DNA of 64,000 bases from Tribonema minus (lineage: Eukaryota; Sar; Xanthophyceae; Tribonematales; Tribonemataceae): assembly GCA_017506865.1 (NCBI GenBank), contig JAFCMP010000034.1, positions 310,001-374,000 on the forward strand, in the 5' to 3' direction. The notes beneath the pieces are model-generated. The model was not told the origin of the DNA. It ran no database searches and worked only from the letters and a program-made list of their open reading frames with translations. The translations under genes and the position numbers were made by a program. Every line of letters begins with the position of its first letter. The first letter of the stretch is position 1. Shown piece after piece: positions 12,801-24,627 of the stretch.

Positions 12801-13508
12801 TGGCACGCATGCAAATAAGCTTCGTAACCGGTGGCAGCTATCCGAAATGCCAAGTCGAGAACATCATTGAGTGCCGGCAATGCGTGAGCTGATGCCAGTG
12901 CGTGTGAAGACGCACCCTCTGCGTAGCTTGCTGTCGTAGTCGAATCGCTTGTTGCGGTCCTTGAGAGTGTCGTAAGCCTCACTGATGTGTTTGAACCTTT
13001 CCTCGGCACCCTTGTCCCCAGCGTTCTTGTCCGGATGCCACCGCACCGCTTCCCTTCTGTAGTGTGCAACAGTGCAGTGAATATCGTAGCAGCATGTCAA
13101 CAGTCAGCATGAACGCAAACTCAGAACCAACATGTTCAGGCTCGCGAGGCAACAACAACGAACTTGCAGTGTAACCGTGAACAGCAGCAGAGAGCATGCG
13201 TACCAGAAGTGGTGCACGTGCGAAGTGAGTGCCACACAAGGCATAGCCATATGCTGCAGCGCACCTGTAGGCCTTCCTGATGTCCTCGTCGCTTGCTGTC
13301 TTTGACACACCGAGCACTGCGCAAACACCACGTAGATGCACGCCGTCGCTTAGCAGTGTAGATGATCATATAACTGACTCATGATTCAGTACTGAAACGC
13401 ACCGTCGTAGTAAGTGGCTCCCGCAAACGAGGCAGCTGCCGCAGCTGCTTCGCCCAGGCGCACGAGCAGAAGTAGAATTAGAACCACAACCCGCAGCAGG
13501 TGTTTCAT
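6899..13508 (-). CDS. Secretory-pathway DnaJ/Hsp40 co-chaperone with hydrophobic insert
   Basis: A J-domain protein that would stimulate Hsp70 (BiP-like) ATPase. Fourteen exons, all in phase, give 421 residues: 13508-13403, 13316-13265, 13056-12916, 12677-12598, 12434-12374, 12143-12026, 11612-11566, 11215-11152, 10413-10225, 9391-9316, 9118-9054, 8798-8757, 7996-7858, 6984-6899. In order: signal peptide ([16 protein letters not shown]), J-domain with HPD at 60-62, a Gly/aromatic linker, C-terminal domain I ([11 protein letters not shown] at 172-182; [10 protein letters not shown] near 294), domain II ([16 protein letters not shown]) and the end motif [12 protein letters not shown]. No zinc finger and no HDEL-type tail. 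Exons 8 and 9 encode hydrophobic stretches (about 203-223, 231-250 and 267-277) placed inside domain I; they fit the phase but are the least certain part. The first exon, J-domain and domain II exons are firm. The intron 6985-7857 contains an inverted-repeat element. Confidence 0.83.
7263..7788. mobile_element. 526-bp non-autonomous element with 39-bp terminal inverted repeats
   Basis: The left end 7263-7301 and the reverse complement of 7750-7788 match over 39 bases with two mismatches, beginning GTACCGTCTTGTCGATA. Just inside each end is a directly repeated AAAAGG..ACGTGCTTATTG motif (7313-7342 and 7705-7730), with G-runs. No transposase frame fits inside, so a MITE-like non-autonomous DNA element is the best reading. 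GTAC is palindromic, so it may be either the outermost bases of the repeat or a 4-bp target duplication. The element lies wholly inside a DnaJ intron. Confidence 0.7.
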
Positions 13509-13684
13509 GAGAAGTAAGATCAGATTGTTGCACCAGCTTTCCTATCGAGATGTTCAAGATGGCTTCTTCTTGGCATCCTAGCGCTGTGTGCACGTGTCCT
13601 GCACGATCCGACAACTTCAAAAGCGGCGACACTCCTCTTTTTTATGCAGTAGAAGTGCTGCCTGCGTTTTCATTGTTGGGAATC
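13509..13684. promoter_or_regulatory. Short divergent upstream region, DnaJ / plastid protein
   Basis: Only 176 bp separate the ATG of the DnaJ gene (minus) from the ATG of the plastid-targeted protein (plus). Both 5' leaders and promoters must overlap here or lie inside the partner gene. No TATA-like box is obvious. Confidence 0.45.
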
Positions 13685-14559
13685 ATGCGGTCTATCTTGA
13701 TGGCGCTAGCTCTGGTAGTCGAAGCTACGCATGCTTTCGTTTCACAGCCTACGGCCTGGCGACAGCAGCTGCGGGGGACCTGTTCAGCAGCATCAACACG
13801 ACCAGTTGCAGGCATCTCGCGGACGGCAGCAGCGCAAGATGGCTGCCGATTACATATGAGCTCTTACAGCCTAGATAATGACATTGAGATGGGCGTCGTC
13901 GATGAGGAGGTGAGCACCACTTGCAATCAACGCCAATTGCCAATTGACTGCGCCAACCACACAACTGACACCGCGACACACACCATGAACCGCGCTGTCC
14001 CACTTGGGGCATGCTCAGCAACTCGAGTGCTTGCGGAACCCCTTTCGATAAGCATTGTGGCTGATACTTCTCACTTAAGCTCACGATTGGCATTTCTGGT
14101 GCGCTGGGATTCAAGAAGCATCATTCGAAGACAAATTTCGATGTTCAGTCAACGACTTGTCCAGGAAGGCTACGTTCACCATTTGCAATTCGTGGTGCTG
14201 TTGTGCGGTCCCTCATACATGGCGCCTGTTCAATCGCATGTGACTGCGAGATTGCGAGGTTACCGCTGATTGACACCAACCGACCGCTCGAGTCATGCTG
14301 CTTACTCCACTGCATTGCTGCTCGTGAATATGCCCTCCCGGTTCAGATGCGCGAGGGGATTGCGGGTCCGCTGAAGGTGCTGGGCTCAGTTGTGGAGCTT
14401 ATCGACTCACGGGATAATATATTCACCTTCAAGTACAATGGTCAGATCCGCAACAAAATTGGGATAGAGGCGTATGCCCGGCAGATGATTCAGGAGATAT
14501 ATCCAGACATGGAGGTTCTTCTTTTCACCAACAGAGTCCGTGACAATCGCGATGATTAG
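13685..14559 (+). CDS. Plastid-targeted protein of unknown function
   Basis: Two exons, 13685-13909 and 14347-14559, joined in phase 0, give 145 residues. The N-terminus MRSILMALALVVEATHA is a signal peptide whose predicted cleavage is directly before Phe18 (THA|FVSQP). An A-F junction followed by a Ser/Thr/Arg-rich, acid-poor stretch is the bipartite targeting signal of secondary red-lineage plastids, so import into the plastid is inferred. The mature C-terminal half, encoded by exon 2, is compact (GPLKVLGSVVELIDSRDN; KIGIEAYARQMIQEIYPDME) and looks like a small conserved domain, but I do not recognise the family. The donor GAG|GTGAGC and acceptor TTCAG|ATG are clear. An AATAAA lies at 14774-14779, about 215 bp past the stop. 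Confidence 0.75.
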
Positions 14560-15332
14560 GCGTGCAGTAAATGTGATTGCTGTTTCAATTAGTCTCAGGT
14601 CTGATGTCTGATGCTGCTTGTCAGCGCCATCATCGTGGCGTTGCCACCCTGCTCAGCTTATCACGTTTGTGTGCAATGTCTGTGCTGTCTAACGCCTTAT
14701 GGTCTGCACTGCATCAGACTTGTAGCTTGCTGAGTGCCTTGTCTCAGTTTTGTCATGCGGTGGTTGCGGGTGCAATAAAAGCACAAATATTCCACAATGA
14801 TTGTGAGCAATCCTGAGAATCTGTGCCGTCGATGAACGAGACTCCAGCAATGATGTCATCCTGTCAATCTCGGTTTCTGCTGCATCGGAGTCGCTTTTGA
14901 CTACCCATGAGAGTGAGTGCAGTACTACCTACATTGTAGCAATGTGGCTACGAAATGCTGCTGGAACTGGATCGAGAGAAAAAAGTATTTTGTCCTTGCA
15001 GACACGATCTCCGAAAGGATCAGAACTGGGGCATCAAGGCGAGATTGCATGAGAGCTGCCACCACAGCAACCCCCCCCCGCCCCAAAAAAAACCATGTTT
15101 TCTTGGAACTTCAATTCAAAAGCCGAGAACTTCAAGGATCTCTCAGTGGCAGTTGGGCCAATTGCAATGATCAAAGGCCTGATTATGCCGCGGTAGCGGT
15201 ATCAGCGGCAGCTGTCTGCCGCTCAGGCTGGATTTGGAACCAAGGCTGAGCCTGCTGCACGCTTGTACTACTAGTAAGAGCAGGATCGTGTGCCAAAGGC
15301 TGGACGGCGCTCTTCCTCGTACTTCTGCATCG
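14560..15332. other. Intergenic between plastid protein and coiled-coil gene
   Basis: Holds the presumed 3' end of the upstream gene (AATAAA at 14774) and the leader of the coiled-coil gene. A C-run at 15070-15079 and repeated AACTTCAA words at 15108-15138 are present. No gene is seen. Confidence 0.5.
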
Positions 15333-18300
15333 ATGGACCTATCTTTTGCGGATGAGAGTGCCGACCCTGAGGTGCACAGAGCCTTGCGAACCGCAGAGCG
15401 AAGCTTTAAGGCCAGGTTTGACACCCTCAAGCGCGTCTACGAAAGCCGCATCGAGTCGCTAGGGCAGGCCATCACGGGCCTGGCAAGATCAGTTGCCAGC
15501 GATGAGGTCACAGCTGCCCTTCAGGACGACCCCACGACCAGATCCTTTGCGAGCCTGCACGTCTCATCGATGCTGAAGGACGGCCTGACCTCCGAGAGAG
15601 AGCAGTTCATAGAGACTCTGGCCTCGAACATCGCGACCGCCGAGTACGTGGCGGTCCAGCGGCGGGAGCAGCTGGCCGCGGCGCTGAAGCGCAATCAGCA
15701 GCTGGAGGCGGAGCTCGGCTCGCGCGCAGTGACTGCCGCCAACGCCGCCGCCGCCGGCAGCAGTGCGCTCGACGCCAAGGCCCTGCTGCAGGACATCGAG
15801 CAGCTGCGCGCGGAGTACAAGGGCGCGCTGGAGGAGAGCGCGCGGCAGGTGCGCGATCTGCGCGAGGAGAACGCGTACCTGCATGAGGCCCTCGCGGATC
15901 TGTCCGCCGGCGAGACGGACCTGCGGGCGCGCCTCGAGGACGCCCTGCGTCAGAACACCGCGCTGCAAGATCGCGCCTCCGCTCCGCCGCCGGCGCTGGC
16001 GTTGCCGCCGGCGCAGGAGCAGGCGCTGCACGATGCCGCGGCGCGCGCGGCGGCGGAAGCCGCAGACGCACGCCGCGCTGTTGATGAACTGCGCGCGCAG
16101 TGTGCGCGGCTGCGTGCGGAGGCGGACGCTGCGGCGGCGCGCGAGCGCGAGGCGGAGGAGCGGATGCGCGCCGTTGCCGCGCGCCTCGAGGGCGCCGCCG
16201 CCGCCGACGCTCGCGACAGCAGCGCCGCGCTGCGTTCGCTCAAGGCCAAGGCGCGGGCGTCGCGCGACAGGATGTCGTCCGAGCTCGAGCAGGCGAACGC
16301 GCGCGCGGTGGCGCTCACTGCGGAGCGCGATGCCGCCACGGCGCGCAGCGCTGCAGCGGTGGCGCAGCTCGCGCAGTGCCGTGCCGCGCTGGATCAGGAA
16401 CGCAGCAGTGCTCATGCAGCAGCGGCAGCGGCGCCGGCGATGGCGGCGCGAACGGCGGCTGGTCACTCTGTCGACACGGCGCACGCCGTCGCGCTGGAGG
16501 CCGAGCTTGCGCAATGCTGCGCGCAGCTGCAGCTGGAGCGCGCCTCGCAAGCCGCCGCGCGCACCGCCGACGCGACGCTGCCTTACGGCGAGAATGCGCT
16601 GAACGGCGGCGTGAGTACGGGCGGCAGCAGCGCTCTGCGGAGCCCGCAGAAGGGGGCGACGCCGCCGGCATGGGCAAGGAAGGGCCAGGGGACATTGGCA
16701 CGAGGGAGGGGGGATGGAGACGGCGCGGACATGCTGGCCGCAGCAGGCTTCTCTCGCGTGGTGACCAGGACCAGGCAGGAGCTGGCGGAGCATCTGCTGG
16801 AGGCGACCGCGAACGTTACGCACCTCAAGGAGGTGGTGCAGGCGCAGGCCGCGCGGCACGAGGCGGAGCTCGGAGCGCTGAGGCGAGCTGCTGCTGACCA
16901 TGACAGGTACGCAGCTAGCAGTATGGCAGGAGCGGTTGCATGTGGCGTCTGTGTGGGTGGCCTCAGCTGCAGTGCAAGAGGGGAAATCGTTCAATGTGTA
17001 GCATGTATCATGTCTCTTCTGCAGCGCGCCACCATGCTGTGTAGCATTCGTTCCGTGACGTTGTCGGCAATGCACCGGGAACCACAAGTACCCCAATGCT
17101 GCTGTGGCATTGGTGTTGAGTCGCGCTCACTGTCCACTTCAGTTGTCGCGCAACGCTTGAACTGTGTGATACGACACTGAGGCACCTGCATGTGGTGGAG
17201 CCTCTCATGGCGGGACATGACAACCTCACATGCCATAGCTGCCACATGCAGGCAAGGCAGCACCCAGTCTGGCGACCATTGCCGTCTGCAGCAGTTGCAT
17301 TGACAGTCATTTGTTGTAGTTACCCCCGCCCCAGGCAGTGCTCAAACCACCGATGCAAAGCGTCTTGCAGCACAGCTCAGCAAGGTGTCTCTGTGACGTC
17401 CAGCGCACGCCAGACGCACACGGCAGCTCTGAGCCAGCTGCGTTGACAACCGCTGCGTGTCCGCGCCCCCTGTGCCCGCGAAGCTGCAGCGAGGCCCTGC
17501 GCCAGGAGCGCGAGCGCGTCGCCGCTGCGCAGGCCGAGATGCACAAACTTCAAGACCTCATCGCGCAACTCGAGAACCTCGGCGATGCCACGCTGGCTCA
17601 ACTTCAAGACCGCGACGTGCGTCTCGCCCGGCTGCAAGCGCAGCTCCAGGCCCAGGCCTCCCAGCCGCCGCTGCCGCCGCCGCCAGCGCCTCTGCGGCCG
17701 CCGCCTCCGCCGTCCCCGCCGCCCGCGGCCGCGCGGCCCGCCTCCAGCGCCGCCTCGCCGTACCGCCGCGCGTGGATGCGGCAGCGGCAGCTCGCGGTGG
17801 CACGCGCCGCGGCCGCCGCGCGCGCCGCCTCGCACGCGCTGGCGGCGGACGCGCGTGTCGCGGCGGCGGCGGCGCAAGCGGACGTCGCGGCGGCGCTGCG
17901 CACGCTGGAGCTCGCGCGCGGGCGGCTGCGGCGCGTGCGCGGCACGGCGCTGGACGGCGCCGCGCGCGCGCTGCAGCTGGTTGGCGCGGCGCTGTGGTCG
18001 GAGCTCGGCGTCGCGCTGCCGGAGGGGCTGGAGAGGGGGGGGGCGGGGGCAGGGGCGGCGGCGGAGGGCGGCGGCGCGCTGCCGATGAAGGAGGTGCAGG
18101 CGCTGCAGCGCGCGGTGGCGGCGCGCGTGCGCGCGCTGTGCGACGAGGCGTGCGCCGCCGTGCGCGAGAGGCTCGCGCGCGCGGAGGCGGAGCTGGCCGC
18201 GGCGCAGGTGCGGACGGCGCGACAATCGCTGATTGGCACGTGTCGCTGGCAGCCGTCGTGCAGAAGCATGAAGTTGTTGCGGTCAGGTGACTGGCTTCAG

Positions 18301-21018
18301 GTCTTGAAATGGCTTAGTGGGTGGCAGGTCGCCTCCCATCAGGCAGTTGCTGCCGCAACTTGATAGTGCCGCATGCAGCGGCTGACCGACTGCCAGCTGT
18401 CAGACCATATAACCATGGTATGCATACCTCTCTGCTGGATGCACCGCGGTGCTGGACAGGCGGAGCTGCGTGACCAGCGCACGGCGCGGGCGGCGCTGGA
18501 GGCGGCTGCAGCCCGGGACAAGCAGGAGCTTGCGCGCATGCAGATGGACAAGCAGCCTCAGCAGCAGCAGCAGCGCGCAATGTGAGTAGGCATACCGCAT
18601 GCAGAGCGGTGACTTGCGGCCTTCCTCCCTCCATCCACTTGAAGGCTAATATATAGGAAGTGGATTGATCTATTGTGACGGTTACAATTGTAACGCTCAT
18701 GTGCTCGACAACCGAACGCCATTGCACTGCTCGGCTCTCGTACCAGCATACACGTGGCTTGTGAATAGCGCCGTGTTTCGAGCTGGCATGCAGCCAGCAC
18801 CAGTGCGGGCGCCAAGGGCACTGCTCAATGACACCTGCTGTCGTACATGTCTGGCACAAACCTCCGGATTGCCACAGTACAACAAACGCGCTTGCAAGGA
18901 GCGTAGTAAGGTGCAACGACAAGTACGCGCTCAAGGCAATGCAATATGAGCAGTGGCTAACGCGTGCATGCCACCAGCAGCACCGGCTGGCAATGCCATG
19001 TCACGCCTGCAGCCCACAGCAATAGTGCGCACGCTCAAGGCGGCAGCAGCAGCACGTGCTGCAAGTGGCCACAGGTCCCCACTGCACAGTGCAACAACAG
19101 TCCGTCTTGTCAATGTGCCCCCCTTCACAATTTCTTTAACCTCGTTGAGCGCTGCACAGGCTGGAGGAGTTCAGGCGCATACAGGCCGGTGTCATTGGTG
19201 CGCCCGCCGCCGGCGGCGCAGCTGGTGGCGGCGGCGGCGGCAGCGCCGGTGGCGGCGGAGCTGCAGAAGCGCTGGCAGCAGCGCAGCAGCGCTATGAAGA
19301 CCTTCTGGCGGACACGGCGCGGCGGCGTGACGCAGCGGCGGCGGACGCGCGCAAGCGGTTGGCGGAGGTGGGTCAGCAGGGCAGCTCTCCCAAGTAGTGT
19401 CGGTTGTGCCTGCACCTCTGTTGCAGCGGCATTCTGCAAATTGTCATGTTAACAGTTGTGCAGTATCAATTTGGCGCAGTTTGTCCTGTATGCACTTCAT
19501 GTGCTTGAAGTGGCAACACGGCAGCCACCTGGACTAGCAGAGATGTGCATGTGACACGCATCGCCGGTCTCTGGCCTTGCCAACATGTCCAGGCTGAGGC
19601 GGCGGCCGCTGCTGAGCTGGAGAAAGAGAGGGAGCGCTGCGAGGCACTTGTGGCGGCGGAGCGCGCTCGCGCCTCTGAACTTCAGGAGCGCATGGTGAGC
19701 GTTGGAGCCTCATCTGGACAAAAGCGCAAGCGCATTCCATGATGGCGCACTGCATCAACCTGCTGTGGCTTGTAATCGATTTATGCCTAGGCACTTGTCA
19801 GAAGTACAGTGGTGGTACGCTGGAGTTGAACAATACTTATGATGAGTGATTGGCACCCGGCATTCCACCATCGGCGCCGCATAGTGCACGAAGAACTGAA
19901 AGGCTTTCAGGTTTGATGGCAGGATTTTGCATGGCCATGCTAGACCACAGCTACTGCAGTTGATGGTTGCCTTCTGTAGGACCGCAGTGTACCGCTGCAA
20001 CCTTGGGCGAGTCAGCAGCGGCAGTCATTAATCACCAGTGCACTGTGCATGCACTCCCTGCTGTCGTCGACGCTCATGAGTGCTCTTACCGGAGAGGGTG
20101 CCGATGTGATGAGTTTTGCCATTGTCGCACCTACGCAGCTCGTGGCGCACGATGGCTGCCTATCAGTACTGCCGGCAAGCCCCATACGGCACTCGTCTGT
20201 TCACAGGATGGCACCGCGCCAAACCTAACCCCCGTCTCTTCTCTCACACCCAGGCGCGGCTAAGGAGGGAGCAGCAGGAGCGGCTGGTTGCTGCGGAGGC
20301 GCGCTGTGCGCAGGCGGAGGCCGAAGCGGAACGGCTGCGGCACGAGCTCGAGCAGGTAGGCATGCAGAGTACTGCTGTAACGCACATGCAGGCATGAGGG
20401 GAAGCCCGAGCTGTGCGCGCTGCGCCTGTCCGTTCCTGAGGCTGGCAGGTGGTGTTACTCATTGGCCGCACTCGGTGGAGCGGTGAGGAGAGGGTCACGC
20501 AGCACAGGTCCTGCACACACACGGCAGGCATCCGGCGAACTCTGTCCGCCTGAGGACGCGGCTGCTGCTGCGCAGCGCTGCCGCGCTCATGCCACGCTTT
20601 CACAGTACGCTCAGCGCGCGCTCCATGTGCGCCTTCACACAGGCGCATTCGGCGGAGGAGTCAAATTACACCCGGCCCGGCGCAATCTCACTGATGGACT
20701 GCCGTCCCTCCACTTATGCAGGCCACGTTCGCCGCGGCGCGCTCCGCAGCGCACGCGACGCGCCTGGAGAAGCGCCTGGCAGAGGCGGAGGCGGCGGCCG
20801 CGGAGGTGCGCGTGCGCATGTGCTCGCAGTCGCCGCCGCTGCTGCTCGCCGCCGACGGGCGCCGCCTGTCGCTGCAGACGCCGCCGCGCGCATCGCGGCA
20901 GCAGCGCCTCTCGAGCACTGCGGCGTCTGTGCAGGAGCTGCGCAGCGGCGGCGGCGGCGACGAGGAGGAAGACGGCGCTGCGGCAGGCGACGGGGCGCGT
21001 GCCGGCAGCAGCGCGTGA
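15333..21018 (+). CDS. Large coiled-coil protein, function unknown
   Basis: Seven exons, 15333-16906, 17490-18207, 18460-18581, 19160-19367, 19593-19694, 20254-20355 and 20722-21018, join in phase to 1,040 residues. Almost the whole length is heptad-like, rich in Ala, Glu, Arg, Gln and Leu (for example LRAEYKGALEESARQVRDLR), interrupted by a proline block (PPLPPPPAPLRPPPPP) in exon 2 and Gly-rich linkers in exon 4. The N-terminal ~100 residues (FKARFDTLKRVYESRIESL) are the least repetitive and may be the only distinctive domain. Two consecutive exons (5 and 6) are each exactly 34 codons in phase 0-0, as if modular. The C-terminus turns acidic (DEEEDGA). There is no signal peptide or membrane segment, so a cytoskeletal, centrosomal or flagellar scaffold is plausible but not shown. 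The acceptor of exon 2 could also be 6 bases earlier, still in frame. Confidence 0.82.
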
Positions 21019-22214
21019 AGCGTCCCTGGCGCATGCGCTTGGCGCCTCCGTGATTTGCCCCCTTGAGCGCGCTGCTGTGCGCTGATGCGTGTGACGGCAC
21101 CCTCGAGCTCGCGGCCATGTTCACCCTTCAGCGTCTGCTGCGTGTGCCGGTCAAAGCTGCCTGCGGCTGGTGCCGTGAAAGACAGCTGCAGCATGTGGCA
21201 GTGGCTCCGTGCAGAGGGATGTTGTTGACCTCTCAATATTAGGCGTTGTTTCATGATGTGAGACCCTGTAGGGCAGGCCTGCATGCCCCCCTACATGCAT
21301 TAGTACCTCATGCACATAACATGCAAGGGCAAGTCAACATGGCTGATCGCCAGTGGGTACTTGCAGCGCTTTCGAGCCCAGTGGTGGGCGTACAATATGA
21401 TCCGAACACATAACAAAGTTTTGTCAGCATCCACTTTGGCGTCATGGCTGCTCCAATGTTGCGAATCAGATTGCGTGCGCCACCTGCACATTTCATGAGT
21501 CAAATCTGACTCACAAGCAAGCAATCGCTGGCAGCAGCGCATCTTTTTATTACTCAGCGCAGATATCAACGTGCAGGGTCTGCGACGCTGGTGCTGCACA
21601 GGTTTTCGCTTTCAGGCTTAGGCTAGCAGCTTCTGCTTTTGTTTCTTCCCAGTGAAATTCAACTTCAACCGTGGTGATTGGGTGCATGCTTTGATGTTGA
21701 TCAGCGGCGTCGCTACGGCCTGCAGACGCTCAGGATCTCGCGCAGTCATACTGTCCAACGCGAAGATTTGTACTTTTCACTTCCCGGTGTCCCTGCAGGT
21801 GAATATGAGGACCATCATGTGATCTCCGCCATCTCAAAAGTAACAGCTTTTTTCATCGATTTAGCTCGTACTCTGATAGCGCGCTTCGACGCCAAACGCG
21901 CCTCTGTGGCTGTTGTCCGTCAAAGCAGCTCTGTGCGTGTCCGTCAAAGCAGCACTGCGGCGCGTCAGGCAGTCGCTTTGCGGGAGGGCTTCTGCAAGCG
22001 CTACTCTCGACTGCAAGTGCGCTCAACCCGCTGGAGTGGCTGGCCAGGGACAGCGCGCACGCGACCAGAAGCTTCGCCAGCTCGTGCGACAATATCACTA
22101 TCTGGTTGCGCATGAGCTCTGGAGACGCGATGCAGTAGGTCAGCAGCAGCCTGCACCTGTGGTGTCAAACTACAAGGGCTCTCGTCATTGGGGGTGAGAC
22201 GCCGCACTTTCTTG
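21019..22214. other. Intergenic with a possible unassigned exon
   Basis: Between the coiled-coil gene and the ACT kinase. At about 22041-22134 an open stretch reading DQKLRQLVRQYHYLVAHE ends at a good donor (GCA|GTAGGT), so it might be an exon of an unannotated upstream part of the kinase gene; I could not join it in phase to the next exon. A 24-bp tandem repeat lies at 21915-21962. Otherwise nothing is recognisable. Confidence 0.35.
21915..21962. repeat. 24-bp tandem duplication
   Basis: Two adjacent copies of a unit containing GTCCGTCAAAGCAGC, differing at a few positions. Confidence 0.7.
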
Positions 22215-24627
22215 ATGGCACCGATTGAAGGTCTTTTGGATGGTCGGGCGGAGCTGCTGTATCGCCAATTCGACCTTCCTCAGGTAAGGCCATACAGTGA
22301 GGTCATGTGATCGCTTTCTCACGATGGCGTGAGCTTCGTGATAAAGGAGCTTGACTACTAGTACCTCGTCTTTGTGTCCTGGCTCAAGCAGATGGTGTTC
22401 GTCCTTCACAGTCGCATGATGCTATGCTGTTGCTTTGTCGCAGGTGCCGTCGCCAACGAATGATTTCTCGTCCTCAGCAGCGAACTCGCCCACTGGGCAA
22501 TTCAACTTGCCGGCACTCGCGGCCCCAGCTGCCGTTGATTGCATCGCCATAGATGGGTTCATGCCTCTGATTCGGCGCAGGACTTTCCAAGAAGAAGGTC
22601 CTAGTAGCTCGCATTCTGTAGTCAGAACCACCAGCTCACCCGACTTCGCTGGCGTTGCGGCGGCCAGCAGCAACGACGGCCGCCCTCCCACCCACAATCA
22701 GCCCCCACCGCTGCAACAGCCGGACGATGATGATGGCGGGCAGCCTCTTGCAGCCCCATGCTCTCCGGTCAGATCCAATGTCAGCTCTGCCATCGACATC
22801 AGAGGCGCAGCGGCGCAGGGCCTCGGCGGCACCTCGTTCGGCAGCAGGATGAGCCCCGGCTCCCAGCTGTCGCACAAGGACGCCTCCGTCATGAGCCTGC
22901 ACCGCCGCAGCATGCTGGAGGACCTCGTCACCAGCGTCGTCCACCTGCTGGAGCGCCGCATACTGGGCCCCAAGGGCAAGGGCGCCGGCGGCCGCACCGC
23001 CAAGCCGAGCGGCATGAGCGAGCAGGCGCGGCGGTCCGTCAAGGCGCACTTTGCAGCGCTGCCCGCACGCTACTCGCTGTCGGTGGAGCCAGCGGACGTG
23101 CTCGTGCACATGAAGCTCATGGTGGACGCGCGGCGGACGCAGCAGCTGCAGGCGCACGTCCTGCGGCACGGTGGCAGCGGCGGCGGCGGCGGCAGCAGCG
23201 GCGACGGCGGCGGCGGCGGCGCGCTGGTGGTGGTCGCATGCCGCGACCGCGGCGACCTGCTGGACGCCATCACGCGCGCGCTGCGGCGCGTCGCGCGGCG
23301 CATCTGCGACGCGGACGTGATGACGAGCCACGACGGCGTCGCGCTGGACCGCTTCGAGGTGGTGCTCGCGGAGGAGCACGCCGCGCTGCCGGACGAGGCG
23401 CTCGTGAGGATCCTGCAGGACGCGGTCGTGCGCGACGCAGCCGCGCGCAGCGGCGGCGGCGCGCCGGCCGCGCCGCCTCTGAGCGCCACCGCTTGGGCGC
23501 AGCAGCCGCTGGATGCGGCGTTCTTTGCGCATCCGCCGCCGCCGCAGGCATTCCAAGAAAGCGGTGGCCCGGCCGCCACAGCAGGCGACTGGAGTGCAGA
23601 GGCGCACAAGCCCGCAGGAAGCTGCTCCGTCTCGCAAGGAGGCGGCGGCGGCGGCGGCAGCAGCAGCAGCAGCGACGGCGACACGTGCAACGCGTCGCCG
23701 CGCTCCTCCTTCACGCTGAGCGACTGCGACAGCGGCGGCGGCAGCGGCGGCGGCGGCGGCGCCATTGCCATGGAGGAGCTGGAGATGCTGGAGGTCGTTG
23801 GGCGGGGGCGCTTCACTGCGCTGCGGCGCGCGCTGTGGCGCGGCGCGCCCGTCGCCGTCAAGTGCGTTGCAGCGCCGCCCGCCGGCGACGCGGAGCGCGC
23901 GCACGACCGCGCCCTCATCCTCGGCGAGTTCCAGCGCGAGCTGGACATCGTGCGACGCCTGCGCCACCGCCACGTGTGCCGCTTCTACGGCGCCGCCGTC
24001 GCGCCGCCGCTGCACTGCCTCGTCTTCGAGTTCATCGAGGGCGGCAACCTGGCCGAGTACCTGCGCGGCGGCAGTAGCGGCGGCGACGGCGGCGGCGGCG
24101 ACGGCGGTGCGGCTGCTGCTGCGGAGCAGCACCGCGAGGCGCTGCGGCTCGCCGAGCAGATCGCGGAGGGCATGGCGTACCTGCACGCGCGCGGAGTCCT
24201 ACACAGAGACCTGAAGCCCGCGAATCTGCTCCTCGACGCGCGCGGCGACGTGCGCATCGTTGACTTTGGGCTCAGCTGCTTCAACCACCCCGGCGCGGAC
24301 CTGACGGCGGAGACCGGAACCTACCGGTGGATGGCTCCAGAGGTCATACGGCATGAGCCGTACTCCGCCGCCGCGGACGTCTACTCGTACGGCATCGTCC
24401 TCTGGGAGCTGCTCGCGCGCGCGCAGCCCTTTGAGGGGCTCACGCCCATTCAGGCGGCCTTCGCGGTGGCGCGCAAGGGCCTGCGCCCGACGCTGCCGCC
24501 GCGCGCGCCGCCCCCGCTCGCCGCGCTCGTGCGGCGCTGCTGGGCCGCACAGCCGCAGGCTCGGCCAGCCTTCGACGCGATCGAGCGCGTGCTGCTGCCG
24601 GAGGTGCGCGCCGCGATGGGCCTATAG
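22215..24627 (+). CDS. ACT-domain Raf-like (TKL) protein kinase
   Basis: Exon 1 (22215-22283, starting MAPIEGLLDGRAELLYRQF) joins exon 2 (22444-24627) in phase 0, giving 750 residues. The middle has the plant ACT-kinase signature HFAALPARYSLSVEPADVLVHM, then an ACT domain from about residue 283 (VVVACRDRGDLLDAITRAL; SHDGVALDRFEVV). The kinase domain runs from about 467 to 745: glycine loop GRGRF (476-480), VAVK with Lys496, HRDLKPAN with Asp612, DFG with Asp630, and GTYRWMAPE, which is typical of TKL kinases. Plant relatives (STY8/17/46 type) are cytosolic Ser/Thr/Tyr kinases; some phosphorylate plastid transit peptides, but this role is only a family analogy here. All catalytic residues are present. 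Poly-Gly linkers encoded by GGC repeats (near 23175 and 23640) separate the domains and may vary in length. Confidence 0.92.

Noticed and set aside
15564-17096. 510-residue minus-strand frame
   Set aside because: Antisense of the coiled-coil exon 1, with no domain and the usual Arg/His-rich shadow composition.
22636-24186. 516-residue open frame on the minus strand
   Set aside because: Antisense shadow of the ACT kinase exon; Arg/Ala-rich nonsense caused by GC-rich third positions.
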